This document shows positions 40,980-48,735 of a stretch of DNA of 64,000 nt, one piece after another (position 1 is the first letter of the stretch; every line of letters starts with the position of its first letter). The DNA comes from Olsenella sp. An285 (GTDB taxonomy: Bacteria; Actinomycetota; Coriobacteriia; Coriobacteriales; Atopobiaceae), in NCBI RefSeq assembly GCF_002159625.1, contig NZ_NFIZ01000012.1, positions 20,061-84,060 on the forward strand. Reading direction: 5' to 3'. The translations under genes and the position numbers were made by a program. The notes under the pieces were generated by a model, which ran no database searches, was not told where the DNA came from, and saw nothing but the letters and a program-made list of their open reading frames with translations.

Positions 40980-40997
40980 GCCCCGACGTCGCGGGGC
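40980..40997 (-). terminator. Candidate attenuator hairpin before argG
   Basis: GCCCCG and CGGGGC pair around a 6-base loop and are followed on the minus strand by ATTTCTG, a weak T-tract. The hairpin lies 35 bases past the stop codon of the leader ORF and 58 bases before argG, where an attenuator would be expected. Confidence 0.4.
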
Positions 40998-41031
40998 GCA
41001 GGAGCTCGGTCTGTCGAGAAGAACCGTCAAG

Positions 41032-41130
41032 CTAGAGCGTCGCACGCGACATCGCGGGCGTGATTCGTCGGTTCTGGCGTCGGGTGAGCTGGGAGGAGGC
41101 GGCGCACGCGTGCGCGCTGTGAACGTTCAT
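41032..41130 (-). CDS. Putative arginine leader peptide of argG
   Basis: A 32-codon ORF begins with ATG 41130, nine bases after a perfect AGGAGG, and ends 109 bases before argG. Its second half contains five arginines, four of them in LTRRQNRR, encoded CGA CGC and CGA CGA; CGA appears uncommon in the main genes here. A hairpin follows the stop codon. Strong ribosome site, short length, clustered regulatory codons and position all fit ribosome-mediated attenuation of arginine synthesis, but the peptide is not one I recognise. GC-rich DNA favours Arg codons, so chance is not excluded. Confidence 0.5.
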   Translation of the reverse strand: MNVHSAHACAASSQLTRRQNRRITPAMSRATL

Positions 41131-41285
41131 CAACGTTGGCCTCCTCAGTAGTTGAGCGGGCGCGGGCTATTGGCCCGCGGCTGTCTGACGTGGCTGACTA
41201 TAGGCCACGCACGAGGACTCGGCGAGAAGTGACTTCTTCTTGAAACATTGCGCCCAGAACGGCCCGGTCCGCCCGGCCCCCTCGC
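41131..41285. other. Upstream part of the argG leader region
   Basis: No gene is seen. Two hairpins lie before the leader ORF: CGCGGGC-TATTG-GCCCGCG (41161-41179) and CGTGGC/GCCACG (41190-41210). A GAGAAGTGACTTCTTC inverted repeat near 41223-41238 may mark the end of glgB transcription. Confidence 0.4.
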
Positions 41286-43088
41286 TCACCGTAACTGCAC
41301 GAGAATGCCCGAGAGCGGCGCGAGCTCGCACTCGAGGCGGCCCGCCTCGGAGCGACACGCAGTGGCGCCGTCTGGCGTTGAGCCGCCAAAACGCCGCCAG
41401 TCCGTGTCGAGAAGGACCTCGGCCTCGCAGCCCGCGAGCTCCACCGGGAGCGGGACCTCGTACGCATGGCGCTCGTCGTCAAGGTTGAGCAGCGCGGCCA
41501 CGCGCTCCCCTCCGCCGCGGCGCAGGATGGCCCAGCAGCAGGGCGCCAGCTGGTCGCAGTCGAGCCAGGCAAAGCCGTCCTGCCGGTAGTCCCCCTCCCA
41601 GAGGGCGGGGTGAGCACGGTACGCGGAGCCCAGCTCGCGGCGGAACCGAAGGAACGCGTCGTGAACCGGGTAGGAGAGAAGGCACCAATCCTGCTCGCGG
41701 CGCTCATCCCACTCTCTGAGCTGCGCAAACTCGTTGCCCATGAAGTCGAGCGTCTTGCCCGGGTGCGCCGCCATGTAGAGGTAGAGGGCGCGGACCTGGG
41801 GGAACTTGCCCTCGTAGTCGCCGTTCATCTTCTGGGTAATCGTGGCCTTGCCGTGCACCACCTCGTCGTGGCTGAGGGGCAGCAGGTAGCGCTCGTTCCA
41901 GTAGTACATCATCGAGAACGTGAGGCGGCCAGGGACGTTCCGGCGCTCCTCGGGGGGCGCCTGGAAGTACGAGAGCGTGTCGTGCATCCAGCCGAGGTCC
42001 CACTTGTAGTCGAAGCCCAGGCCGCCCGCGGCCGCGTTGCGCGTGACCTCGGGAAAGCCGCTCGAGTCCTCGGCTATGAGCATGCAGCCCGGGTGTCGCT
42101 CATGAAGCCCCCGGTTGAGCTCGCGCAGGAAGTCCGCGCCCATGCCGTTGACACCGCGCCGCTCGTCCCCCTGCCAGTAGACGATGCGGCTCACCGCGTC
42201 CATGCGCAGGCCGTCAAAGTGATAGGCGCCCAGCCAGAGGTCCGCGGCGGAGGCCAGGAGGCTGCGCACCTCGCCGCGTGAGTGCATGAAGTTGTGGCTG
42301 CCCCACTCGGAGACGCCCACGGCGTCGTTGGGGTACTCGTAGAGCGGGGTGCCGTCAAAGTCGGCGAGCGCCCAGGCGTCCGTGGCAAAGTGCACCGGCA
42401 CGAAGTCCAGGATGACGCCCACCCCCGCCTGGTGCAGCCGGTCAACGAGGGTCATGAGCTGCTCGGGCGTGCCGTAGCGACTCGTTGCCGCAAAGGGGCC
42501 GCTCACCTGGTAGCCCCAGCTCCCGTCGAAGGGATGCTCCGCCAGCGGCAGGAACTCGATATGCGTGCAGCCCAGCGAGCGCACGTGCTCCGCAAGCGGG
42601 TCGGCGAGCTCGTCGTAGGCATACCAGGCGTCCTCCTCCGCGCCGGGCTTTCTCCAGGAGCCCGCGTGCAGCTCGTAGATGGCGAGGGGCCGATCGAGGC
42701 ACGCGGTTCGGGAGGACATCCAGTCGGCGTCGTCCCAGTCGTGGACGGAGAGGTCGCGGATGACGGAGCGGTGACGCGGGCGCAGCTCGGAGCCAAAGGC
42801 ATAGGGGTCGGCGTGGTCCTGGGACCCGCCGTTCGGGCGCCAGACGCGGTACTCGTAGGCGTCCCCCTCGCGCACGCCCGCAACGTGGGCCTCGAAGAAG
42901 CACCCGTTGAGACAGCGGGACATGGGCACCTCGCGCCCGGAAACGAGAACGTCCACGCCCGAGGCTGCCGGGGCAAAGACGCGAAAGTCCGCGCCATCTC
43001 CCGAGAGGCGAGAGCCCATCCAGCGCCACGCCTCGAAGTCCCGCCCGTCATAGAAGGCCCTCAGGTCGACGTCATCCCACGTGCTCAC
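41286..43088 (-). CDS. glgB: 1,4-alpha-glucan branching enzyme
   Basis: The 600-residue glycoside hydrolase family 13 enzyme introduces alpha-1,6 branches in glycogen. It has an N-terminal CBM48-like domain (about 25-120), then the barrel. Visible motifs are the nucleophile region DGLRMDAVSRI, the acid/base region LIAEDSSGFPEV and LSHDEVVHGKATI, and GYQVSGPFAATSRYGTPEQL is typical of GlgB. GTG 43088 follows GGGGAGGGAAC. It is slightly short at the N-terminus compared with two-domain GlgB enzymes. It is divergent from a TetR regulator across a paired inverted repeat. Confidence 0.94.
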   Translation of the reverse strand: MSTWDDVDLRAFYDGRDFEAWRWMGSRLSGDGADFRVFAPAASGVDVLVSGREVPMSRCLNGCFFEAHVAGVREGDAYEYRVWRPNGGSQDHADPYAFGSELRPRHRSVIRDLSVHDWDDADWMSSRTACLDRPLAIYELHAGSWRKPGAEEDAWYAYDELADPLAEHVRSLGCTHIEFLPLAEHPFDGSWGYQVSGPFAATSRYGTPEQLMTLVDRLHQAGVGVILDFVPVHFATDAWALADFDGTPLYEYPNDAVGVSEWGSHNFMHSRGEVRSLLASAADLWLGAYHFDGLRMDAVSRIVYWQGDERRGVNGMGADFLRELNRGLHERHPGCMLIAEDSSGFPEVTRNAAAGGLGFDYKWDLGWMHDTLSYFQAPPEERRNVPGRLTFSMMYYWNERYLLPLSHDEVVHGKATITQKMNGDYEGKFPQVRALYLYMAAHPGKTLDFMGNEFAQLREWDERREQDWCLLSYPVHDAFLRFRRELGSAYRAHPALWEGDYRQDGFAWLDCDQLAPCCWAILRRGGGERVAALLNLDDERHAYEVPLPVELAGCEAEVLLDTDWRRFGGSTPDGATACRSEAGRLECELAPLSGILVQLR

Positions 43089-43136
43089 GTTCCCTCCCCG
43101 CGCCACGAGCCCAAACGACCGAGCTTCCGTACTACC

Positions 43137-43220
43137 GTCCAGTAATTGATTACAATCCAATCTAGTACCCGTGCGAGCGTTGTGCCATCGGCACCTTTGC
43201 TCATGCGTCAATTACTGGAC
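43137..43220. promoter_or_regulatory. Paired operator between glgB and the TetR gene
   Basis: GTCCAGTAATTGA (43137-43149) and TCAATTACTGGAC (43208-43220) are perfect 13-base inverted copies 71 bases apart. The first overlaps the small palindrome GTAATTGATTAC. One copy lies next to each divergent gene. Binding by the adjacent TetR protein is inferred. Confidence 0.6.
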
Positions 43221-43242
43221 ACCCATCACAAGGAGGCCAGAA

Positions 43243-43791
43243 GTGGACCTTCGAGAGAAGAAGACCCGCCGTGCACTTCGCACCGCGTTCAAGGAGCTGA
43301 GAAGGACCACGCCCCTCGAGCGCGTGGCGGTCAAGACGCTCTGCGAGCGCGCCGAGGTGGGCAAGGCCACCTTCTACCTCCACTATCACAGCGTCTACGA
43401 CCTCTCCCACGAGCTCCAGAACGAGGTCGTCGACGAGATGATGAACGACCTCGCGGACCCGATGGCACTCCTCGAGCGCCCGGCGGAGGCGACGCGGGCG
43501 CTCTTCTCGTCGGTAGCCGCGCGGCGCGAGGAGCTCGACACCCTCTTCTCCCAGGGCCAGGAGCACGTGCTTGCCGAGAGCCTGGAGCGCGAGCTGCGCC
43601 GGCGCATCGAGGAGGCTGCGCCCGAGCGCAGGGGCGACGTGCGCCTGGACGTCCTGCTCACGTATCTCGTGGAGGGCGGGTATCACTCCTACATGAGGCT
43701 CGCCCGCTCATCCGAACCCGAGCACGCGGACCGCGTGATAGAGGCAATCGGCGAGGCGAGCGAGGCCGTCGTCCGCACCATGCTCCGGTAG
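43243..43791 (+). CDS. TetR-family transcriptional regulator
   Basis: The 182-residue protein has an N-terminal helix-turn-helix (LREKKTRRALRTAFKELRR, then VKTLCERAEVGKATFYLHYHS), typical of TetR and close to the TetR_C_8-type 'YxHYxS' subgroup. The ligand domain is not recognised. GTG 43243 is chosen because AAGGAGG lies six bases upstream. The divergent position and the inverted repeats suggest that it controls itself and glgB. Confidence 0.88.
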   Translation: MDLREKKTRRALRTAFKELRRTTPLERVAVKTLCERAEVGKATFYLHYHSVYDLSHELQNEVVDEMMNDLADPMALLERPAEATRALFSSVAARREELDTLFSQGQEHVLAESLERELRRRIEEAAPERRGDVRLDVLLTYLVEGGYHSYMRLARSSEPEHADRVIEAIGEASEAVVRTMLR

Positions 43792-43839
43792 CGCGATCCG
43801 CAGGAGCTCCCCAGACCCGCGCCAAGCCGTACGCACGAA

Positions 43840-43877
43840 AGCGCCCCCGCCCCCTCGGGGAAGAGGGGCGGGGGCAG
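43840..43877 (-). terminator. GC-rich hairpin between TetR and sulfatase genes
   Basis: GCCCCCGCCCC and GGGGCGGGGGC form an 11-bp stem. On the minus strand it is followed by GCTTTCGT, so it probably ends the sulfatase transcript. It may also serve the convergent TetR gene. Confidence 0.65.
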
Positions 43878-43926
43878 TCGCAAGAAAGGAGGCAACGCTA
43901 CGGGCGCATGGCCCGCGGGGCACGGG

Positions 43927-45411
43927 CTACCGCGTCAGCCCGAGACGGGCGTACTGCTCCGGCGGAGCGTCGCACTCGCGCATGAGCGAGACGAGCGCCT
44001 CCTCGAAGCGCCCCTCGACCTCGGGGTCGCTTATCGGCGAGACCTCTCCCGGGTCGGCCTCGAGATTGTAGAGCCTATCGCCGAACCTGGCCACGCTGTA
44101 GCGGTCCTTGCTCTTGACCTTGAGGGTCCGGCAGCCCTTGGTGAACGAGAACGGCTCGGCGAGCGTGGCGTCGCGCAGCTCTACCGCGGAGAAGCGCTTG
44201 TTCATGTGATGCGGCACGAGCGTGTAGTTGTACACCTCGTCCTTGAGCTCGGGACGCGCGGCGCGCATGTAGGCGTAGTGCCCGTCGGTCACGTTCACGT
44301 GCCCGCTGAACACGCCGTACATGGCGTACTCGCGGTTGGGGGTGTCGTCGCGGACGATGCCGTCGATGGCCTTGCCCTGCACGTCCTCCGGAACGTCCAC
44401 GCCAAAGAGCCCGTAGAGCGTCGGCGCCCAGTCGATCATCTGGACGATGGACTCGCGCCGCTCGCCGGCGACTCCGTAGCGCGGGTCCCACACGAAGAGC
44501 GGGGTGTGCGCGACCTCGTTGAAGTAGGGCATCTGGTTCTTGCCCCACCAGCCGTGCTCGCCGAGGAGGAAGCCGTGGTCGGTGCCCACGATGAGCATCG
44601 TGTCCTTCCACAGGTCGTAGCGGTCCATGAGGTCGAGAACGCGCCCCAGGCTGTGGTCGCACATCGTGACGAGCGCCTGGTACTGCCGACGGCAGTGCGC
44701 GATCTCGTCGCTCTTCTCGTGGACCTCGCCGCGCGGCCAGTCAAAGTGCTCGCCCTCGTAGTCCTCCGGATAGAGGTCGAGGTACTCCTGCGGGGCGTAG
44801 AACGGCTCGTGCGGATCGAAGGTCTCGATGTGGAGGAACCAGTTGTCCTGGTCGTGGTTCTGCTCGATGAACTCGCAGCCCAGGTCGAAGGTCCTCGTCT
44901 GCGGGAAGTCCGCAACCTCGCGGATGTGCTCGCGGTTGACCCAGTCGTAGCGCCACAGACTCGAGGTGCCGCCGCCCTGCTGCTTCTGCGGAACGGAGAC
45001 CACCGGCGGAATCTCCGGGTCGGCGACCTGGCCCTTCCAGTGGTCGCCCTCCTGCCCGCGCACGATCTCCCAGGAGGAGTAGCGGGTGTGGTAGTTGCTG
45101 CCGCCGTCCTCCCAGTAGTGGAGGTGGTCGGAGACGAGGTGCGTGTAGACGCCGCTCTTCTTGAGGATCTCCGGCATCGAGTCGTCAAACGGCTCGAGCG
45201 GGCCCCACTCCCTGTGGAGGAAGTTCGTGCAGCCCGTGTGCAGCTCCCTGCGGGCGGGGATGCACGGCATGGAGCCCACGTAGCTGTTGTCGAACGTCAC
45301 GCTGCGCTCGGCCAGGCGCTCGAAGTTGGGCGCGATCGTGGTGGTCTGGGGGTTGTAGCAGGGAAGGTAGCGTCGATTGAGGCTGTCGTAGAAGACTATG
45401 ATCGCCCTCAT
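43927..45411 (-). CDS. Cytoplasmic sulfatase of the formylglycine type
   Basis: The 494-residue protein belongs to the sulfatase/alkaline-phosphatase superfamily. It starts directly with MRAIIVFYDSLNRRYLPCY and has no signal peptide. The modification site CIPAR (Cys50) fits C-x-P-x-R, the cysteine that becomes formylglycine. HIETFDPHEPF, GTDHGFLLGEHGWWGK and a metal-site DS near the N-terminus support it. No maturase gene is seen in the window. It starts two bases after the IIB gene, so it should act on a cytoplasmic substrate imported by that PTS. Phosphonate or phosphodiester hydrolysis is an alternative activity for this superfamily. Confidence 0.85.
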   Translation of the reverse strand: MRAIIVFYDSLNRRYLPCYNPQTTTIAPNFERLAERSVTFDNSYVGSMPCIPARRELHTGCTNFLHREWGPLEPFDDSMPEILKKSGVYTHLVSDHLHYWEDGGSNYHTRYSSWEIVRGQEGDHWKGQVADPEIPPVVSVPQKQQGGGTSSLWRYDWVNREHIREVADFPQTRTFDLGCEFIEQNHDQDNWFLHIETFDPHEPFYAPQEYLDLYPEDYEGEHFDWPRGEVHEKSDEIAHCRRQYQALVTMCDHSLGRVLDLMDRYDLWKDTMLIVGTDHGFLLGEHGWWGKNQMPYFNEVAHTPLFVWDPRYGVAGERRESIVQMIDWAPTLYGLFGVDVPEDVQGKAIDGIVRDDTPNREYAMYGVFSGHVNVTDGHYAYMRAARPELKDEVYNYTLVPHHMNKRFSAVELRDATLAEPFSFTKGCRTLKVKSKDRYSVARFGDRLYNLEADPGEVSPISDPEVEGRFEEALVSLMRECDAPPEQYARLGLTR

Positions 45412-45413
45412 GG

Positions 45414-45728
45414 CTATGCCTTGGCCTCGGGGAAGAACTCCTCGACAATGTCGTTGACCTTGGCGGAGATGCCCTTTCCATCCATGATGTTGACGACCTC
45501 GATCACGTGCTCGCCCTCGCGGACCTTGAGGCCCTTGGTGAGGTTCTTGAGGATGACGATGATGTCGGCCCAGTCACGCAGGGACTCCATCTGGCCGAGG
45601 GAAGTGTGCTGGAGGTTGGCGCGGATGCCATAGGGCTGGAGCGCCTTCTTGATGTTGATCTCCATCATGGTGCTGGTGCCCATGCCGTTGCCGCAGATGA
45701 AGAGGATGTTGATCTTGTTGCCGTCCAT
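45414..45728 (-). CDS. PTS EIIB component, ascorbate/galactitol type
   Basis: The 104-residue cytoplasmic protein has the phosphocysteine loop ILFICGNGMGTSTMMEI (Cys12) and the fold of SgaB/GatB EIIB. It receives phosphate from an EIIA and passes it to the sugar in the IIC. It sits between the IIC gene (83 bases upstream) and the sulfatase gene. No EIIA accompanies this pair, so the IIA at 58153-58638 or another one must serve it. Confidence 0.9.
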   Translation of the reverse strand: MDGNKINILFICGNGMGTSTMMEINIKKALQPYGIRANLQHTSLGQMESLRDWADIIVILKNLTKGLKVREGEHVIEVVNIMDGKGISAKVNDIVEEFFPEAKA

Positions 45729-45811
45729 GGTGGTTCCCTTCTAAGGAGATGTCTGACTGGGTGGGTGGCTCCGGGACGGGATCGCCCCGGAGCCAAGTGG
45801 GGGCAGGACGC

Positions 45812-47125
45812 CTAGATCGTGATGCCAAACGGGGTGAGCACCACGCGCATCACCGCGATGATCGCGGGCCAGACGGTGGAGAGGTCGAACATGCCGGACC
45901 AGCCCACCGCGCCCGGGAAGGCGATCTGAGAGAGCGCCCAGACCGTGCCGAAGGTCTGGATGATGCCGAGCAGCGTGCAGCAGATGATGACCGCCCTGAG
46001 GCCGCCCTTCTTGTTGGCGACGACGCCGACGGGGCCGCCCGAGAAGAACAGCGGGGTGAAGCCGGGGAGAACCATCACGGGGCTGCCGATGAGCAGCAGG
46101 ATACCCATGGAGAGCACGGTGCCCAGGGTGCAGAAGAGGAAGCCGAGGGTGGCCGCGTTGGGCGAGAAGGGCAGGATGGCCGCAACGTCGATGGCGGGGA
46201 TGGCGTTGGGGATGAGCTTCTGCTGGATGCCCTGGAAGGACTCGGTCAGCTCGGAGCAGAGCATGCGGACGCCCTGGAGCAGGATGACCATGTACATGGA
46301 GAACTGGACGCCGATCATGATGAGGTAGACGAGCCAGTTGCCGCCACCAGCGAGCTCGGTGATGCCATCAAAGCCGAGCGGGCTGCAGAAGGCTCCAACG
46401 AACACGAACATGAGGATGCAGACGGAGGCAACGTTGTTATTGAAGATGGCGAGCCAACCGGGCAGGTCCATCTCCTCGCAGTCCATCTGCTTCTTGCCCG
46501 CGAGCTTGGGCGCGATCTTCCCGAAGAACCAGAGGCCCACCTGCTGGTTGTGGCCGACGGTGAAGCCGCCGCCGTCCGTGATCTCATCGATGATGGGCGC
46601 CGCTATGGTCGTGGACCATGCCCAGTAGATGCCGACGAGGATGCCGGAGATGATGATGGTTGCCACGGACGGGATGGCGAAGTTGGCAATGATGAGCCAG
46701 AGCATGGCCTGCGCGTGCGCCGTTCCCGCGTTGCCCGTGAGGAAGATGCCCTTGGCGTGCGTCCACTTGCCAAAGAACACGAGCAGCAGGTTGACGGCAA
46801 AGGCGATGAGGAACACGTACGCCATCCAGCCAAAGCGGTCGCCCAGCGCCTCCTGGCTCGCGGCCTTCATGGCGTAGGAGTCCATGATGTAGCCGCTGAT
46901 GCCCGTGGCCTCGCTCACCGCGTCGGCGATGGGCTTGAAGGTGCTGGAGAACTGGCTGCCGCCGAAGATGATGAGCTGGAGGCCCACCATGGCGCCGATG
47001 GTGCCCGTGACGGCCTTGACCGGGCCGGCCTTCTGGAGCACGTAGCCAACAAGGATGAGAATGCCGATAAGGATCGTTGGTTCTGTTAAGAAGTCATTGA
47101 CGAGAAAGTCGACAACTGCGTTCAT
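45812..47125 (-). CDS. PTS EIIC component of the SgaT/UlaA family
   Basis: The 437-residue membrane protein has about ten hydrophobic segments and matches the UlaA/SgaT type (LVGYVLQKAGPVKAVTGTIGAMVGLQLI, TVGHNQQVGLWFFGKIAPKL, NKKGGLRAVIICC). It would transport and phosphorylate a sugar or sugar acid together with the IIB. It is related to, but clearly different from, the IIC at 56617-58113, so its substrate may differ. It heads the IIC-IIB-sulfatase operon. Confidence 0.9.
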   Translation of the reverse strand: MNAVVDFLVNDFLTEPTILIGILILVGYVLQKAGPVKAVTGTIGAMVGLQLIIFGGSQFSSTFKPIADAVSEATGISGYIMDSYAMKAASQEALGDRFGWMAYVFLIAFAVNLLLVFFGKWTHAKGIFLTGNAGTAHAQAMLWLIIANFAIPSVATIIISGILVGIYWAWSTTIAAPIIDEITDGGGFTVGHNQQVGLWFFGKIAPKLAGKKQMDCEEMDLPGWLAIFNNNVASVCILMFVFVGAFCSPLGFDGITELAGGGNWLVYLIMIGVQFSMYMVILLQGVRMLCSELTESFQGIQQKLIPNAIPAIDVAAILPFSPNAATLGFLFCTLGTVLSMGILLLIGSPVMVLPGFTPLFFSGGPVGVVANKKGGLRAVIICCTLLGIIQTFGTVWALSQIAFPGAVGWSGMFDLSTVWPAIIAVMRVVLTPFGITI

Positions 47126-47291
47126 ATCGCTCCCCTCTTTTGGAGCCGCGCTCCGCGCGGCCTCCCGAGCGCTTCCGATGAAGGTGTGTGCGCACCGGGC
47201 CCAGAGTGCGACAGTCCCCTTACCTTGGATTCTAGCAAGGGCGCAGAAAGCAGTCAGTATTCAGTCATTTTTCTATCGGCAAATGGTCAAC

Positions 47292-47310
47292 TTGATTAGA
47301 ACTCAATCAA
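47292..47310. promoter_or_regulatory. Inverted repeat upstream of the second PTS operon
   Basis: TTGATT and AATCAA pair around a 7-base spacer in the AT-rich 186-base gap between the DeoR gene and the IIC gene. It may be an operator. It does not resemble the palindrome in front of the DeoR gene. Confidence 0.35.
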
Positions 47311-47311
47311 T

Positions 47312-48088
47312 CTACTCAATCCGCACGATGTCACCGAGCCGGCTGACATAGCCAGACCCCACGGCCTCCCAGCTGGGGCTCGTGACCCCCGGGTGGTCGG
47401 TGATGACGATCGCGTCCCTCGCCTCCTCGCGAGAGGTGCTGTAGAACGCCGCGCGATCGTACTTGGTGTGGTCGAGCAGCAGGTAGGAGCGCTCGGACCC
47501 CACCAGGATCAGGGACTTTATCTCCGCCTCGTAGGCGTCCCCGGACAGTATGTCGAGGTCCTCGCTCAGCCCGTGGGCGCCCATGAACGCGCAGTCGAAG
47601 CGGTAACGGGCGAGCATCTCGACAGTCTCCCTCCCCACAAGCGAGCGCGAGTACTCCTTGAAGAACCCGCAGAGCAGAAGGGTGTCGATGCCCGCCCTGT
47701 TGAGGGCCTCCAGCTGGGGGATGCCGTTGGTCACGGCGTGCACGTTCCTGGCCACGATGTAGGGGATCATGGCGAGCGTGGATATGCCCGCGCCCACGTA
47801 GATGGTGTCCCCGTCGCGCACGTAGGAGGCGGCGATCCTGCCCATCGCCAGGTGCTCCGGGCCGGGCCTCCTGGTCTCCAGGGTGCGCTTGCGCTCGTTC
47901 TCGGGGGTGTCCGCACGATGGACGCCTCCCCAGGAGCGCACGAGCGCGCCCTCCTGCTCCATGCGGGCGATGTCCCGCCGCACCGTGGCCTCGGAGGCCC
48001 CCAGGGCAGCGACGATCTCCTGCACGGAGAGGGTGTCGCTCGTGTCGAGCATGGTGAGGACGATCTCGCGGCGCTGAGAGTACTTCAT
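47312..48088 (-). CDS. DeoR-family regulator
   Basis: The 258-residue protein has a DeoR helix-turn-helix (SQRREIVLTMLDTSDTLSVQEIVAALGASEATVRRDIARMEQEGA). A sugar-phosphate sensor domain follows with YVGAGISTLAMIPYI, HAVTNGIPQLEAL, FMGAHGLSED and LLLDHTKYDR. It lies between the rpiB end and the second PTS operon, all on the minus strand, and likely controls the PTS-sulfatase genes and itself. A 12-base palindrome lies 20-55 bases before its start. Confidence 0.9.
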   Translation of the reverse strand: MKYSQRREIVLTMLDTSDTLSVQEIVAALGASEATVRRDIARMEQEGALVRSWGGVHRADTPENERKRTLETRRPGPEHLAMGRIAASYVRDGDTIYVGAGISTLAMIPYIVARNVHAVTNGIPQLEALNRAGIDTLLLCGFFKEYSRSLVGRETVEMLARYRFDCAFMGAHGLSEDLDILSGDAYEAEIKSLILVGSERSYLLLDHTKYDRAAFYSTSREEARDAIVITDHPGVTSPSWEAVGSGYVSRLGDIVRIE

Positions 48089-48106
48089 GTCTGCGGCCCC
48101 CTCGGG

Positions 48107-48142
48107 TATCTGAGCGATTTTCTGCCAATTATCGCTCAGATA
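48107..48142. promoter_or_regulatory. Palindrome before the DeoR gene, probable operator
   Basis: TATCTGAGCGAT (48107-48118) and ATCGCTCAGATA (48131-48142) are perfect 12-base arms with a 12-base spacer. It lies immediately upstream of the DeoR start. Autoregulation is inferred. Confidence 0.6.
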
Positions 48143-48199
48143 TCCCTCTGGAGGCCTCAGAAAGTTGAATGTCTGTTTGTCGAGAAGAACCTCGTGCCG

Positions 48200-48673
48200 T
48201 CAGCGCGCCTCCTCGGCGGCGGCCAGACGCTGCGTCTCCTCGATCTCCATGATCTGGCCAACGCGACGGGCGTGGCGGCCGCCCTCGAACTCGGCGTCCA
48301 TCCATGCGTCCACGATCTGCTTGGCCACCTCGGGTCCCACGACGCGCGCGCCGAAGCAGATGATGTTCGAGTTGTTGTGGCGCTTGGAGAGCTCGGCGGA
48401 GTAGGGCTCGGAGCACACGCAGGCGCGGATGCCGTGAACCTTGTTGGCCGCCAGGCTGATGCCCACGCCGGTGCCGCAGATGAGGATGCCACCGTCGACC
48501 TCGCCGTCGGCCACGAGCCTGGCCACGCGGTAGCCGCTCACGGCGTAGTCGAAGCTCTCGGGGCTGTTGGTGCCCACGTCAACGAGCTCGACGTCGCCCC
48601 GCTGCTCGAGGTGCTCCACCACCTCGGCCTTGATCGCAAGCGCAGAGTGGTCGTTCCCAATGGCAAGACGCAT
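48200..48673 (-). CDS. rpiB: RpiB/LacAB-family sugar-phosphate isomerase
   Basis: The 157-residue protein starts MRLAIGNDHSALAIKAEVVEHL and has CGTGVGISLAANKVHGIRACVC and HNNSNIICFGARVVG, the RpiB/LacA/LacB pattern with the active-site cysteine in CGTG. It most likely interconverts ribose-5-phosphate and ribulose-5-phosphate. Related members isomerise galactose-6-phosphate or allose-6-phosphate. Start ATG 48673 follows AGGGGGAATC. It is the last gene of the pentose-phosphate block after the transketolase genes. Confidence 0.88.
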   Translation of the reverse strand: MRLAIGNDHSALAIKAEVVEHLEQRGDVELVDVGTNSPESFDYAVSGYRVARLVADGEVDGGILICGTGVGISLAANKVHGIRACVCSEPYSAELSKRHNNSNIICFGARVVGPEVAKQIVDAWMDAEFEGGRHARRVGQIMEIEETQRLAAAEEAR

Positions 48674-48735
48674 GATTCCCCCTGACGAAAGGGGCGCGCC
48701 GGGGAGTGGGGCCCGGGCGCGCCGACCTGACCGGA

